Assembly: GCA_916613615.1 (NCBI GenBank)
Contig: OU744726.1
Coordinates: 66,294,987 to 66,358,986, forward strand
DNA from: Steromphala cineraria
Lineage: Eukaryota; Mollusca; Gastropoda; Trochida; Trochidae
DNA: 64,000 nt
Reading direction: 5' to 3'
Part shown: positions 1-12,925 of the stretch, one piece after another
Layout of the letters: the number at the start of each line of letters is the position of its first letter
How positions within the stretch are numbered: the first letter of the stretch is position 1
Position numbers and translations under genes: made by a program
Notes under the pieces: generated by a model
What the model saw: the letters and a program-made list of their open reading frames with translations, nothing else
Database searches by the model: none
What the model was told of the DNA's origin: nothing

Positions 1-1605
1 ATGTACTTACTTTTTGAATAAAAAGTAAGTTCGGAGAGGTGAGTGATTCATCTATAGTCAACTGCGTTGCTCTCATTGAATATCGAGCTTCTTAATTGAA
101 TAACTTGGTAATTCATTTTTTCCGTCCCAGGGGTTGAGATTTTTTTTTCAAGTTTTCAATGTTGCTTAAAACACACTGTGATAAAGGACAATCCTTGTTT
201 CACACACAAAAATTTATATTGAAAAGTTGACTTTACTTATAATCACCATAAGGCCGTTTTGCTATTTAATCCAATGATGTATAAACTAAATCAATGTTAC
301 TTGACAATACAGGTATAGCACTGCATCAAGAATATCACCATAAATTCACTCAATATGGAATCAATCTCCTTCCCTAACTTTCTCTTCTTGAATTTTGTAA
401 ATCTATTAATATCTTTGACAAAAATTTATTTTCAAACTTATTTCTTTTGTCGCTTTTGCAAGGCCTGCACCTGCCTAAATCAGACGATTTACTCAGTCAA
501 CAAAAAAATGAATATAAAAATGAAAAGCAATCAATATTCAGTTTAATTGTATCAATTTCTTTTTCATAAATACATGTTATTTAAATATTATTGATGATAA
601 TGTATGTAATTTCATATGTAAGCATGTTGTTCCTTTTTTATGTATGATTATGGGCGATCCTGGCATGAAACAACAACTCTAAGTATCGTCTATAAATGTA
701 GTAGGTCAAGTACTGACGTATGAAGACAAATGACCCGAGCCAAAAGAAGAATCTACTGTTAAATTAAAAAATATGAAAGCTTGCATACATTTAAATTTAA
801 TCATACACTGTAACTTATATCTAAGGATGGCATTTGCGAAAGGTGTTCTATATCATGGCTAGTTCCTTGTTCTTGTTAACTCACAATATCCAAATCAAAT
901 TTTGCAACGAGAAACACCATTATCTAGAGAGTGACGATATTTGAGAAATATCCTGAAAGATGCAAGAAAATCTTAAGGCTAAACCTGATTATTTTCTTCA
1001 TACGAAATCCCTGCCTGTGAACAAAACTATAATCGCATTTAGTGACGTGTTGGTTTTGAATCATCCAGAATTTATTAATTACGGAAAACGGACCTGAACA
1101 GATATCATCATCGAGTTTCAACTTGCCCTTAAACATTTGTTGATTTTAGGATTTCTTATACTAAAGTGCATTTTTCCTTGTGAGTATGTTGACGATTGCA
1201 TTATTTATTAATTCAAACCACATCTGAATAGTTTAATTGGCATCTATTCAAGTTAATACTTATATCTATGGCTTCGAAACAGATATTGTTAATGTTTGCG
1301 ACTGAAAACAATTATCATGGACAAAATTTCGAAAAAATAAAATTGTGTATGATACAAAATTCAAATCAGGATGTTGGATAATGTTTGTGCAAACTATAAC
1401 ATGAATTCAATGGCAAGAAGCTGATCCCGCAAAAGGTAATCTAAAAACAGTATCCCATTTCCTGATATGCAATGATAAATGTGTTTAATTTTGCAATAAG
1501 TAACAATAATAATAAGCATAATTATAACCCCCCAAAAGTTCCTCTTCAATATGAAAATATAATAATCCCATCTGAATCCGAGTTCCTTGGGGAGACTATA
1601 CTTTA
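1..1605. other. AT-rich non-coding DNA
   Basis: Only short open frames with no recognisable protein features are present. I see no repeat family shared with the rest of the window and no RNA gene. Confidence 0.6.
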
Positions 1606-1939
1606 TAAGGGCAGGAGCACGTGTTTGGAAAAGTCTATATTTTTTTACTGCAATTATACCTTAACGCAAATGTATTATTTTGAAAGTGTTAAACATCTCA
1701 TTACACAGAGTAATCATCCATAGTTAAAGAACAAATTAAGAATATTCACAGAAGTTCATTTGCGACCATTTTTGTGTGAACACCTTTAATTCATTTTGTG
1801 TAGGAAAGGGGAATTGCATGGCTGAATTTTACATTATATTTTTAATTTATTACTGCTTTATTTAGTATAAAACCATTAATGTTCATTTTCTTGTCATCAC
1901 CTTACATACCTCCTTAAAAACGTGCTACTTCCCCTTTAA
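1606..1939 (-). mobile_element. TTAA-type MITE, degraded copy M1
   Basis: The right end reads AAACGTGCTACTTCCCC followed by TTAA. The left end (AAGGGCAGGAGCACGTGTTT) is a mutated form of the family terminus AGGGGCAGTAGCACGTTTT. The interior matches copies M3 and M7, including the stretch around GTGAACACCTTTAATTCATT. It is the most diverged copy, so probably among the oldest. There is no coding capacity, as expected for a non-autonomous DNA transposon. Confidence 0.75.
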
Positions 1940-3942
1940 GCAGATTCTTGTTATTTACCTTTCTTTGTTGTTAGTTAAGAACGAACCATATTGAAGCAAA
2001 TTATTAATTAATATTAGAGATTTGCATCTGATTGCAATCAAACAATAGTGCGCAGAACACGATTCCGATTTGAATTTAAAATGTATGAAAAATCCGTATC
2101 AAAAATGTATATCTTGTCAATTCACTTCTTTTGATACCACCCACATATTTTGAGAGAGAAGAATTTTAGATTAATGGAAATCTTATCCCGGATTTCAAAT
2201 CACTAACACCTTGGCCATAGGTACAATTGTTCGTCTAATAGAAAAATAATTTTCAAAGTTTCCCTGTAAAATCTCTTTCTTCAAGTATCTTTTATAAAAT
2301 TACCATGGCCCACAAAGTATTTTAAATGCTGTAATGTTGTGTATCTTTTCATAAATGCTATACATTTTGGCTTAAAAAGCTAAAATTAAATTGCTTTATC
2401 TGACAGAAAAGTCAAAGCAAAAAGATAAGGAAATGCTGAATAAATGCGCAAATGCTCAAGTTATGCTGTGGGGCATTCCAAATGGCATTTGCTTGAGAAA
2501 GGTAAATTAATTAAACATGATATCCTCTTTTGACCTTTAGTTTCGCGCATCAGATTGCTGTCAAATTGTCATGATAATCACTTTCTGTGCCCTGTTCTAA
2601 GACTTAATCAACGCAAAGAATTGAGTTGTACAAAACTTATACTAAAGGAAACTATGTGGTAAAACGTTTTCACAGCTCCAAGAGAAAGTTATATTCTTGT
2701 AATAAGTAAATAAGTAAAGTCTTCAATTTATGTAAGATATTCTCTGATATTTCAATAAATAGATTAAAAACGTTAAAGCTATAGCATAAATTAGTATACG
2801 ATTTCAATTCCAGTAAATGAATGGGGATTTCCTTGACGTTCGTAAACACATTACATATAATTCATTATAAGATGTAATAGTCTTATTGAACTTTATTTTT
2901 GAGACTGAAACCTTCTCGAAATTACAATATAAAAGGACGATTCAAATAAATTGATTACTTTTATATACTGTATTTATTGTTTCCAATAACATTCAGCTTT
3001 AGTTAGGTAAACGAACGTAGTTAACCACCTATCACCGAAGTTTTCAACGGTGATATTTTTGCGGAATATGATCACTTAAAGCAGAATCAGGTTTCTTATA
3101 ACACGTGATTTGATAAAAAAGAGCAATATAAATCTTTCCCTGATCGTGGTGTTTTTTTTAGAGCAAACAAACAGTTTGAAACAAAGTACCTCGACAACAT
3201 TTTTAATCTCTTCCTTTGAGCTATTTCCAACTGCGATTCAGTAAATCTGATGTTACTGACAGCCTAAAGTGGTCGTTATGATAAGCAGAACCCTAACTTA
3301 AACTCATAATGATTCTAAATTTGTGACAAATTTCAAGATGAAAACTGAATACAAAGTGAATTTATGTTGTCCAGCAATTCAAGTATAAGTGAATTCTAAA
3401 AAATAAAGGATCGAAGATAAATTACATTTGCACTGGGAGTACATTATGAATTTTTTTTTAACAAAATAGATAGATGTATTTTCACAGTAACAATAACCTT
3501 AATACTGATATTTTTCTATGTTTGTGTTTATTTCCCTTCGTTGACCAATATATCTGAAAGCATATATTCAACAATTCAAGTCTGTTTTTCAATTTATCAC
3601 TCTATTTTGGATCAAATGGAGCTTTTTCATTATACAATGTACTTCATAAAACCCGAATAAGAATGCTAGAACTCATATGTGACAGTAAAATTAAATATGT
3701 AATTGTGACTTTTAAATTAAATGTAATCAGTAGATATAAACTTAGGTGCAAAGAACCACCGTGGCTGTTGTTATCAAATGTATGAGTTTCAGTATCAAAA
3801 AGTCACGCTTTTGTCTTCATTCTCTAAAACTGACAAGTACAGGGGTTGAACAATCACCGAAGATATGTTTCAAATGAAAAATAACCAGACACCAATATAT
3901 TCTTTTAAACTAATTCAGATAAGTGTTATTGTGAGATACTAT
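1940..3942. other. AT-rich non-coding DNA
   Basis: No open frame worth calling and no repeat recognised by eye. Confidence 0.55.
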
Positions 3943-4090
3943 AAGAATAATCAACAAGTTGCGATGAATTATGGATAATCTGTCCTGAGTTAATTATTGC
4001 GATAAACTTCGAGCTTCAGCGAGGAGTTTGACACAATAATTAACGAGGGACAGATAATCCGTAATTCCTCGCACTGAGTTGGTTATTCTT
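3943..4090. repeat. long imperfect palindrome (arms about 72 bp)
   Basis: The left arm begins AAGAATAATCAAC and contains GGATAATCTGTCC and GTTAATTATTG. The right arm is its reverse complement at about 80 per cent identity, ending GTTGGTTATTCTT. The turn contains CGAGCTTCAGCGAGG. Two other long palindromes in the window (42978-43121 and 44275-44420) have a similar GAGC/GCGAG core. Such a sequence would fold into a long hairpin as single-stranded DNA or RNA. It is probably a foldback MITE. Confidence 0.75.
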
Positions 4091-4993
4091 TTTCTTACCC
4101 GAGATCATTTTAATGCATAAAACGGGGAAAAAAAGAGTAACATTAAAAACTACGCACAGCCGGTAAAGTACAAATTGTACTCATACGCCATTCATAATGT
4201 TGCTCACTACTTCAAGATGGGCGGCTCGAAGTAGTTCGCAAAATACGCTCTAGTTTTAAATAGTTAATAATCTTGATGTCACATTTTATCACAAACATAT
4301 TGTTTCATATGACAAAAAAAATCTATTTATTGACTGCGCACAACCAGAAAGAAAAAGTTAGACGTCGTTAGCTTTCGTTACGTTTGACAAGCCTAGCAAG
4401 GAATGTAATGACGTCACTGTTTGACGTCATGTTTAATGACGTCATAGAGCTATGACGTAACGACAGTTCGGCTGTCGACTCTCACATACAGCGCCGCCTT
4501 GAAGATTTGAAATAGTATTTACGACAAAGTAAACATCAAAAGCTCTTGACTTCCCTTTAAAAATGTTGTAGTAATGTGTGACTTTCGCACCCTAGGTATA
4601 AGATTTATCATATATAGCTCTTGACTGAAATAGAAGATCCAAGAGAATCATGAATGGGTATAAAAAAGTTCCATCAACCAATCAAAGTGCGAGTTATTTT
4701 TAGAAAAACTGTAATTCCCATGACCATTATGCAAACTTTAATACCCGGCATATCCGTGCCCGCTTGGGTAAGAAATGTATATAATTCATGACATTTTTTA
4801 GATATTGAATAAATCGAAACATTCCTTTGCGCTTCAGTTTACTATCGTGTTACTTAAGGCAGATGTGCATATGTGAAATCCTATCACATCATGTTCTATG
4901 ATCGCCTTGATAATAGCTTTCAAACTTTCAGAAAAGATAAAACTATATAGAGGAAATCTAATGACCATTACTATTATATATAGCTCATCTCTT
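4091..4993. other. non-coding interval with CRE-like palindrome cluster
   Basis: No gene is seen. A short inverted repeat CTACTTC/GAAGTAG lies near 4210-4235 and the TGACGTCA cluster is listed separately. TTGCTAGGC-like sequence near 4390-4402 (reverse strand) also occurs beside the paired TGACGTCA sites at 44.5 kb, so part of this interval is probably a relic of that repeat. Confidence 0.5.
4409..4460. promoter_or_regulatory. three TGACGTCA palindromes plus one variant
   Basis: Perfect TGACGTCA octamers lie at 4409-4416, 4422-4429 and 4437-4444, with a TGACGTAA variant at 4453-4460. TGACGTCA is the consensus site for CREB/ATF bZIP factors. No gene lies near, so a regulatory role is unproven. 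The cluster may simply be part of a repeat that carries these sites. Confidence 0.5.
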
Positions 4994-5005
4994 CCTTCAG
5001 GTTCA

Positions 5006-5289
5006 GGGGCGGAATAGCACAGTTAGCGCGTTCTGATTCGAGGTCCGATGTTCGAATCCCGCCAGGGTCTCGGGAATTGTCTACAGAAGAGAACTGTTCT
5101 ACATGCTGTAAGGTTTGGGTACAGTGCTCCATGAATTTCAGCATAGTATCATCCATGGTTCGCTAGTTCCAGCCGATGCTCGCAGGTTTTAACATTGCAG
5201 GAGTTTTCCCTGCAATAATACTAGCAGCCGTGATGTAAGTGAAGTAAACTTAGAAGCGGGGTTCACCCCAAAGTTACATCACCTCACCT
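5006..5289 (+). mobile_element. tRNA-derived SINE, copy 1
   Basis: The element begins with a tRNA-like head: a box A region (GGAATAGCACAGTTAGCGCG) and a box B (GTTCGAATCCC) typical of internal RNA polymerase III promoters. An unrelated body of about 200 bp follows, and the tail ends TCACCTCACCT. It is flanked by a perfect 12-bp target-site duplication, CCTTCAGGTTCA, at 4994-5005 and 5290-5301, which fixes both ends. The body matches the copy at 8655-8955. The tRNA part cannot form a good cloverleaf, so this is a SINE and not a tRNA gene. Confidence 0.92.
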
Positions 5290-5301
5290 CCTTCAGGTTC
5301 A

Positions 5302-7334
5302 TTCGAACCTTTTTACAATAATGACAACATCAAAACAAAAAATAATCACCAATTTAATGCTGTCTAATTACTAATTATCTGATTTCTAACGAAATTTACA
5401 ATTGAAGGACTTTTTTAATTCTCTGACCCTTACATTATAGCATAGCGGTTTATCTATTTGTTTGCAAATATCTTTACTTGAAAGAAGAGCTTTTAAATCA
5501 AGATATGCCGCAAGTTACAATCAATATGTATCCATATATAAGTCAGTAATTGTGGATAGATTCAAATAAACGGAATATAAGTTTTTCTGAAAAACATTTT
5601 TAATTGTTAAAAGGGTTCAAAACTATCCATTCTATTTGACCAGTGTTAGTGAGTGTAAACACATGGATGTTGCCATCTAAGTGAGAACTGAGACCAAGAA
5701 AAAGAGGAATAGCGAAAAAGGCATAGTGAAAGACAGAAAACAGGTCAAAGAACGATTCACATTACCCGTCCACATCACAAGTCCGTCATCTATCCTCTAG
5801 CTGACATAGCTCTAAGGGTAGCTGTAGAACCTACATCAACGTCCACGATAATGTATTGAGTGGTGGTGAGGCTTCATCAGATGGGATATTAAGAACATCG
5901 ATCACATTTCGTTTACCTCGGTTCCACTGCTTCAGGTTATATTTGTTCAATTTACAAAATCCTCTTGGAATGATCTGAAAAGAAATCACATTGGTGAGTT
6001 AATTAGCTTCAACTTGATACAAGGCATGTGATAAAAGGAGATCCTCTATTGGGGTTACCTTAATTTGAATAAGATAGATAAAACAATTTTAATATTTTAA
6101 TAAGTTGCAAGGTTGTTCCTTGAATAAGTTTAATAATGAGTCATTCAATAACAAAGGATGAATGTCATATGAGCTATTTTAGTTTATTTTGAATTTAGAT
6201 TGTTGAATTTTACGACATGATGAGCAAGGGATATAGGTCTTTGTTAGGTATCTAATTCAAAAACATTTTATGGAAATCGCATAGTAAGTTAGTTGCTCCT
6301 TCTTCTGAAAAAGCAATGAATGGCGCGATTTCTTGTCAGCTAATCGAAATCTATTCCGCGAGAATCACTATTTGTTCCTTTTACTGAAATTATATACTTT
6401 ATATTCTATTAACAGGAATAACATAGCCATTTATTACACTTGTACCAATACTATGATGGTTGTGCTTTTCCATCAAAGCTGTATTCCGTGGCTAATTCTT
6501 TTTGAAATAATTCAACATTCACACCTAAAGCTCTTTTAAGGTATTGTATCACATAATGGAATTCATAGGAATGTGTTAAAATCATCAAAATATACCTTCT
6601 TTATTGAAACAGGAAATTGCAATGAATAATTAAGCAAAAAAGCCATTCTTAAAAACATCTAATATTTTCAAGCAGTTACGGTGATAAAAGATTACAGTTT
6701 CAGCGAGTTTGCATAAATATGTATATTCAAATAGCAACAAATACTTGCCAAGAAATTTATATGTTTGATTTGTAAGGGAAAATAATATATCTACAACTGC
6801 GTAGCTTTGTTGTTCATTTCCCTGTGTAAGTGCAAATATCAAATTTCAGATGCCATAGTGACATTGTAGAACTAGAGAAAACGAAACAATACTGTTTAAA
6901 CTCCCAATAAACCAAATTCTTGCATATACGTTAGATTCATTGAAATATAAGGCATGTGTACATTTGTATGTTATACATTCGTCAAACCCTTTTTGCAGAT
7001 GATCGATGTGACGAAGTGTATAAAATTCAAACATATAAAATCCTCATTAGAGACCAATTAGACCAATTAGGATAGTTCAAATAAGCTATGATCTCAGTTT
7101 AGATATTGCTTTAAGGAATATATACAGTTGTTAGCACAATATTGTATTTTATATATTTTATATTTTGTATACGTATTTTAGTCATCCCGAAACATGATCA
7201 TTTGACCAAACATAGCATTATTCGTTTCTTGAGTTAGAATACAACAGCTGATTAACGTTCATAATATTTTATTTACGACAATGTTTTGGCAAACTTGATA
7301 AAACATTAATGGATAGTTTGATTGAATGATCAAA
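5302..7334. other. AT-rich non-coding DNA
   Basis: Only short chance frames are present. No repeat family or RNA gene recognised. Confidence 0.55.
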
Positions 7335-8395
7335 TAGCAATACAAAAGAGATTTGTAAATTGTTAAGTAACTGGTTGATCTTTATCATTAGTCAATGCAA
7401 ATATTATTGGCATATTTTGAATGATAACAAAACCTAATTTCCCTCCAGGTGCTTATTACATCAACACAAGAATTGCCAATGATATGTAGAGGTCACAAAT
7501 ATCTTTGAAAATCAGTTTATTTGAGATGTTTTTGTTGAATCCATATGAAAAGTTCATACCAATAAACGGGGAAGGGAAGATTAATGAGCATGATTTAAAG
7601 CTTTCACGCAACCTCGTCATGACTAGATTGATTTATTGTTTAATAGTCTTTAATAGGTTTAGTTTTCAAGCACTCTTCCTGAATAATAGTATCGTTTTCT
7701 CACTTTGCAATTCAGAGATCCATTTTCTTTCAAATGTAACCCTGTAATTTCTGGTTTAACAATTAAACAACAAAGTAATTACCGATGAGGTTACAGGATC
7801 ATTATACATCCTGAAAACGCAAATGATGATTTGTATTTTATGTCTGCCTAGTCATCAAAGTATAATACAAAACACATTAGAAATAAAACTTAATTACACT
7901 AAGCATCTTCAACTATTATTATCTGGGACTTCTGAATCTCGAGCTGCAACGTATTAACACGGTTAAATGAAAATTGCCGGTTAAATGAAAATTGCAATAG
8001 TATTAAGTCTGTGTAAATACGTGTTTGCCTCAAACTCCATAGATGCAGAGGAATTTAGGAAGTGCAATATCCGGTCAGTAACATTTCAAAGTCTGGTCTT
8101 CGAGTCTAAAGACAAAACATGCGATCGCTCAATATGAGATTTCGAGGGAATTAAAACTTCTTCATTGACATAATATTTTACTCTGTTTTGAATTGAAAGT
8201 CAGAATCAGGACAGAGTTCCGCTATCTACAGCTAGAGTTCTCGGGTTTCACCGTTGTGTATGTCATCTCTAGCTGTCACCCCCTCCTATTGAGAACTTCT
8301 ACATGAAAGCAGCTTGTCACTTATTGCTTCAATGATTTAAGTGACCTGCAGTCACATTTTAAATCCTTGTAATATAAACATTGTACACTATTTCT

Positions 8396-8547
8396 CATAT
8401 GTCATTACTGATACTGGCCGGGTTTTTTTCTCGTATTAAGAATTTAGACTTGAGAGCCACGTAACTCATAATTGAGGATCAACAAGATGTTTAGATTTCT
8501 AGCATGTATGTTGTATGTCATTACTGATACTTGTCAGGGTTTTTTAC
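8396..8547 (+). repeat. short local direct repeat
   Basis: The stretch TATGTCATTACTGATACT followed by a T-rich run occurs at about 8398 and again at about 8515, some 117 bp apart. A single related stretch (GTCATTACTGATACT) is at 33990 in copy B. This suggests a small tandem duplication in copy A only. Confidence 0.6.
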
Positions 8548-8654
8548 TGCAATTTTTTTCCTATTCAGTCAACATATGACATTGAACTCTATATAGCATA
8601 TCATATGATACAGACATCACATCATGAACCATTTTTTATGTTATTATTGTTTGG

Positions 8655-8955
8655 ATGGCGGAATAGCGCAGTGGTTAGCGCGTTCGGCTTCGGACCAGGA
8701 GGTCCGTGGTTCGAATCCCACCAGGGGTTGGCAACTTTGTCTGCAGTAGAGAACTGTTCTACACACAGTAAGGTTTGGGTGCAATGCTTCATTGAATTTC
8801 AGCGCAGTACCACCCATGGTTCGCTATTTTCATTGGTTTCACCGCAATACGTAGCAACAATAGTGTTGCGGGCTTTCTCCCTGCAACAATACTAGTATCC
8901 GCGCTATAAGTTAAATACTCATGAAAGCGGCGATAAACCCAATATCACCTCACCT
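8655..8955 (+). mobile_element. tRNA-derived SINE, copy 2
   Basis: Same family as 5006-5289. The head has box A (TAGCGCAGTGGTTAGCGCG) and box B (GGTTCGAATCCCACC). The anticodon-loop position reads CTTCGGA, which would be an arginine-type TCG anticodon if the tRNA origin is read literally. The body keeps GAGAACTGTTCTACA, AAGGTTTGGGT and CCATGGTTCGCTA, and the tail is TCACCTCACCT. The target duplication is no longer clear. A 126-codon open frame runs through it, but this is incidental. Confidence 0.88.
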
Positions 8956-11900
8956 ATTTGAATTGTTAGCTACTTATCATTCAGTTTAAGTACTTATACG
9001 AGAAGGGGATTGAGGTAACATGAGCGCATGATCATACACATTCTTTCAGATGAAAAAAAGAGTGCAAGAGATTGTGTTAAAAGTAATGCCATTTTGGTTT
9101 ATATTGATTCAATCTGGATTGACACTTTTATTATCAGTTGATGCAATAAAGGAACATGAACAACCTTAAACATGTGCATATTTGCTGTCAACTGTTTCGG
9201 TGGCGGTCTATTCGATTCGCTTATGCTGTGATCCTGTTTTTCTACAGCTATCATTTCCAAAGGATGCGCAAATGGTAACGAAATGATGAAACCTGCTAAT
9301 TTATTTTACTAATGTTGCTATTTCGTCGCTTCCTTAAGTATATGACATTTCAACAAAAGCATCACCTAATCTTGAAAATATCTATATTTTACATAATTTT
9401 TATATTTTCAATTTGACTTAGTTTAGTTTAAGGCTCGCTTTAAGTCAATCCCTTAATCCTTTAAGGTTCTCACGATGTTATCAGCACCGTGAACAAGGTT
9501 GGAACAAAAAAATGAACTTTGTGATTTACTCATTTCTTACCATCAGAGAACATGGAGCTTATCCATTTGTATCTATATCATTAGTAACGTCAACTTCAGG
9601 TATTTCAGCATGATATCACAGTCTTTGATTATGTATGGTGGCTTCGGTTGACATCAGGGTCAGATTTAAGGGCTTTTGTAAAGAATATTTTTTCAAATTA
9701 TATCAAACTATTGCAAAAGGAATAACATTTGATAAAATTTTCGTTTTATTATTTTAAGATAATGTTCAAACAAAGAATTTGCATTCACTTTAATGAGCCA
9801 TCACATCAAACACAACTATAAACATTATTTAAGTTACAAGTTATGTTAACAATGACATGCATTTCCAATGAACATATGATTTTCTACTGCATTTCTTAAA
9901 TTTACTTCATTCATCATCAGATGATTAATAACTCTTGCAGAAGGGTTGCATTTCAAGTTAGATCATCATTACTAACTTGATAAATCCCAAGATACAACTA
10001 CCAATAAATAACCTTGACGCGAAATAGATTCGCTAATGGGATTTTCTTCCTATAATCACTAAATCACTTTTGCGCCTTGCACTTATTATCCTTTGACATG
10101 GTGAAGATGGTGGAAGCTTCATCCTTCTGTCTGATACTCCTTGCTTCCGGTCTTTTTTTTTTACGAGAAAACGTAAGGTGGTAAAATGCATATAACCAAA
10201 CTACATGAAACAAGCAGTCGGTGAAGTTTTTGATTTCATGAAAGATATTTTAAAACATTACAAAGAGAGTGATAACAAATTCCGGAATAATCACATGTCG
10301 TGTCCATGTGCCTTTCGTGGGTTTCAACCTTTTTCAATTTATATTTTGTTTGGGTTTCGATAACAACAGTTTAGACTTTGTCATTTGAAGGGTAGGGTTA
10401 GTTTCCGGAGCGGAGTAACTCTTAAATTACTTGACCAATCTTCATCAAATTTGCTACACATCTTCATATCATGTAGATTGGGGGTTTCCAAATTCTTTTT
10501 AATTATATATCTTAGATTTTCTACTGCAACAGTTTAGACTGTTTGGTCATTTTGAAGGGAAAGGTTAGTTTTATCAATAGAACCAACACTTACAGTTTGT
10601 TGTTTTATAGATAGGATATGATCTTTATTTGAGTTAAAATAACAAAATAACAATAACAAAATTCAGCTGAAATGGTGTATGGGGCAGATATCTGATTTTA
10701 CGAGTAAAAACACTTCCTAGTTTGATAGTGATTCTGACGTTTCATAGGGTATTAATTGTCTACCAGATATTTGTTTACTTTAATAGGAGGATTATATCCA
10801 GCCCTGCGTGTTATGAAAGTCTTAAAAACCTGTTTGGTTTGGTTTTCTTTTAATCATCTTGGGATCTTTATTGTTATTTACAAATATTATATAATCAATC
10901 CATCATTTGAGAGTCATATTTCGGTTTTCTTTCATAAAGTACAATAATACAAATAATTTATTTGGGGACACGATGTCATGACATGTACAATAACAATTTA
11001 GAAGGTCATTGAACAGTCGAAAAGAAATATTTAATGTTCTTCAATTTAAAATGGAAAATTACCTGCTTAACTAGTCTTTCATCAAATCTATTTGCATTGA
11101 AAATATATACAATACGTTTATACCTTACCGATATAACAATTAAAAGACCGCTTTAACAAAGTCAGTAGCATTTTTTTGCTATTATAGTTTTCTGAAAACT
11201 GTTGTCTAACGTTGGGTGAAGTCTTTTATATTGTTGCATAACTTGCATATTCATATGAATTACATCAATCTTTTGAGTTTTAAGATGTCAAGAAGCAATG
11301 TACCAAATCGGTTTTATGTCAAAACTCATCATGATGTTGCCACTGTAAGGTTTTTGACAATTTATGTGTGGATATCACTAAAGCAGAATTTCACAGTCAG
11401 CTTTTTCGTTTTTGTGTTAAAAGTATTGATTCAAATTAACTTAATCCTTGACACTAATTTTTTTCAAATAATATTATGTAAGAGCAAGAAGTTTTTGACC
11501 CATCTAGTTATTGTTCAAGGACTATATTTCAACGAAATGACATATCGAATGAAATGACTTAACAACAAAAATCTCATCATCACATGTTGGCGTTGATAGA
11601 CCAAAGACACATTTAGACTACTTAAACGTCTCGAGAATGAATGATCCTGTAATGGTTATCATTAAAGTAGATTTGGCAGAAGACTTGAACAGGCCGATTT
11701 CAAAGAATGTAGGCATTTGGAGCAATTGTCATGTGTTGATAAAATTTTACGAGCTATAACTCTAATAACGATTATCAGAACAAAGTTTTAATGAAAACCA
11801 TTGTGCAATACATGTTTACATAATAACATCTCAATATCAAATGTTTTCCAATTTTTCTTTCAATTGTGACGGTCTTAATATATTATGAAGTTATGTTGTA

Positions 11901-12893
11901 TAATTTTGTCTCTGAACGAACTGAACGTTGTCTAATGATATACGGCTATTAAATTAATGGCAACATTTTTAGAGCTGAAAACCTTAAATCAACCTGGTTG
12001 ACATAAATCAATTTCATCTCAATCAAAAGGCAGAGAAAAAAATCCTGGATAATTTGAACGTGCAAAAATAAGGCTGTTTGAACGTTTATCGATATTTGAA
12101 AATCGTCCTTGAATGACAAGTTATTTGGAAAAGGAAATGGCAGGAATTTGTATGCTGGATTTTGCATTTTGAATAGACACATGTAAATGGAAGTGTTTTT
12201 CAAAGAGTGCATAGCTGAAGAGAAACGGGATAAATGTCTCACGAATCAATAATGAGTCAATGACTTATTTGAAAATGCTGTTTTGATAAAACATTTACCT
12301 TGCATATGCACCTCACTTAATGACAAAATTATTATAATAAGGGGTAAATACATACAGAAATGTAAAATATACTTTTAGGGCTCCACAGTGGTATCTCTTG
12401 AGACTAGTTTTATTACAAATAAGGTACAAATAAAGTAAAGCGCATCAACGCACAATTTTCTCACAGATTTTTTCCATCCATTTTTTGTATCACTTTGCAA
12501 AGCATGAACGTAGATTATATTAACTGTTATTTCGACTTTTTGCCATTGGTCAAAACCGGACACGTTTGATATTTACCTCGGACACAAAGTAAATCTCCAT
12601 ATCAAACTGGCGGTCACATCGTATGTTCTTATAATATTTGAAATCAAGAACCCGTTAGGCAGATAAAGTCATTAATGATGAAGCATAAGCAATTTCTTAC
12701 TCGTTGAAATATGATATTGGGTTTAATCATTAATGAATAATATACTTAAGTATAAAAAGATGAAAGGGGGTTTTACACTTATGTATTCAATTAGTGAGGG
12801 AAATGAAATGATATTCCATTTAAGGAAGTTTTATATTCTTTTAAGTAAATGCCAACAATATTCTGGAGCAATGATTTCCGAGAATGCGCATTG
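8956..12893. other. non-coding part of copy A
   Basis: No gene found. The parts at 10.7-11.6 and 11.9-12.3 kb are the best preserved anchors with copy B. The open frames there (for example 11216-11557) are not kept open in copy B, which argues against coding function. Confidence 0.6.
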
Positions 12894-12925
12894 TGACGTC
12901 ATAGTTGTGCAAAACTGTGACGTCA
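12894..12925. promoter_or_regulatory. paired TGACGTCA palindromes
   Basis: Perfect octamers lie at 12894-12901 and 12918-12925, 24 bp apart. Flanking sequence (TGACGTCATATGTACTATGG, then TCACA) resembles the pair at 36.06 kb, so both belong to a dispersed repeat. No gene adjoins. Confidence 0.45.

Noticed and set aside
8657..8732. Possible tRNA-Arg gene
   Set aside because: Box A and box B are present, but the acceptor and anticodon stems do not pair properly, and the sequence is the head of a repeated SINE.
8515..8895. 126-codon open frame on the plus strand
   Set aside because: It runs through the tRNA-derived SINE; the translation is that of the SINE and has no protein domain.
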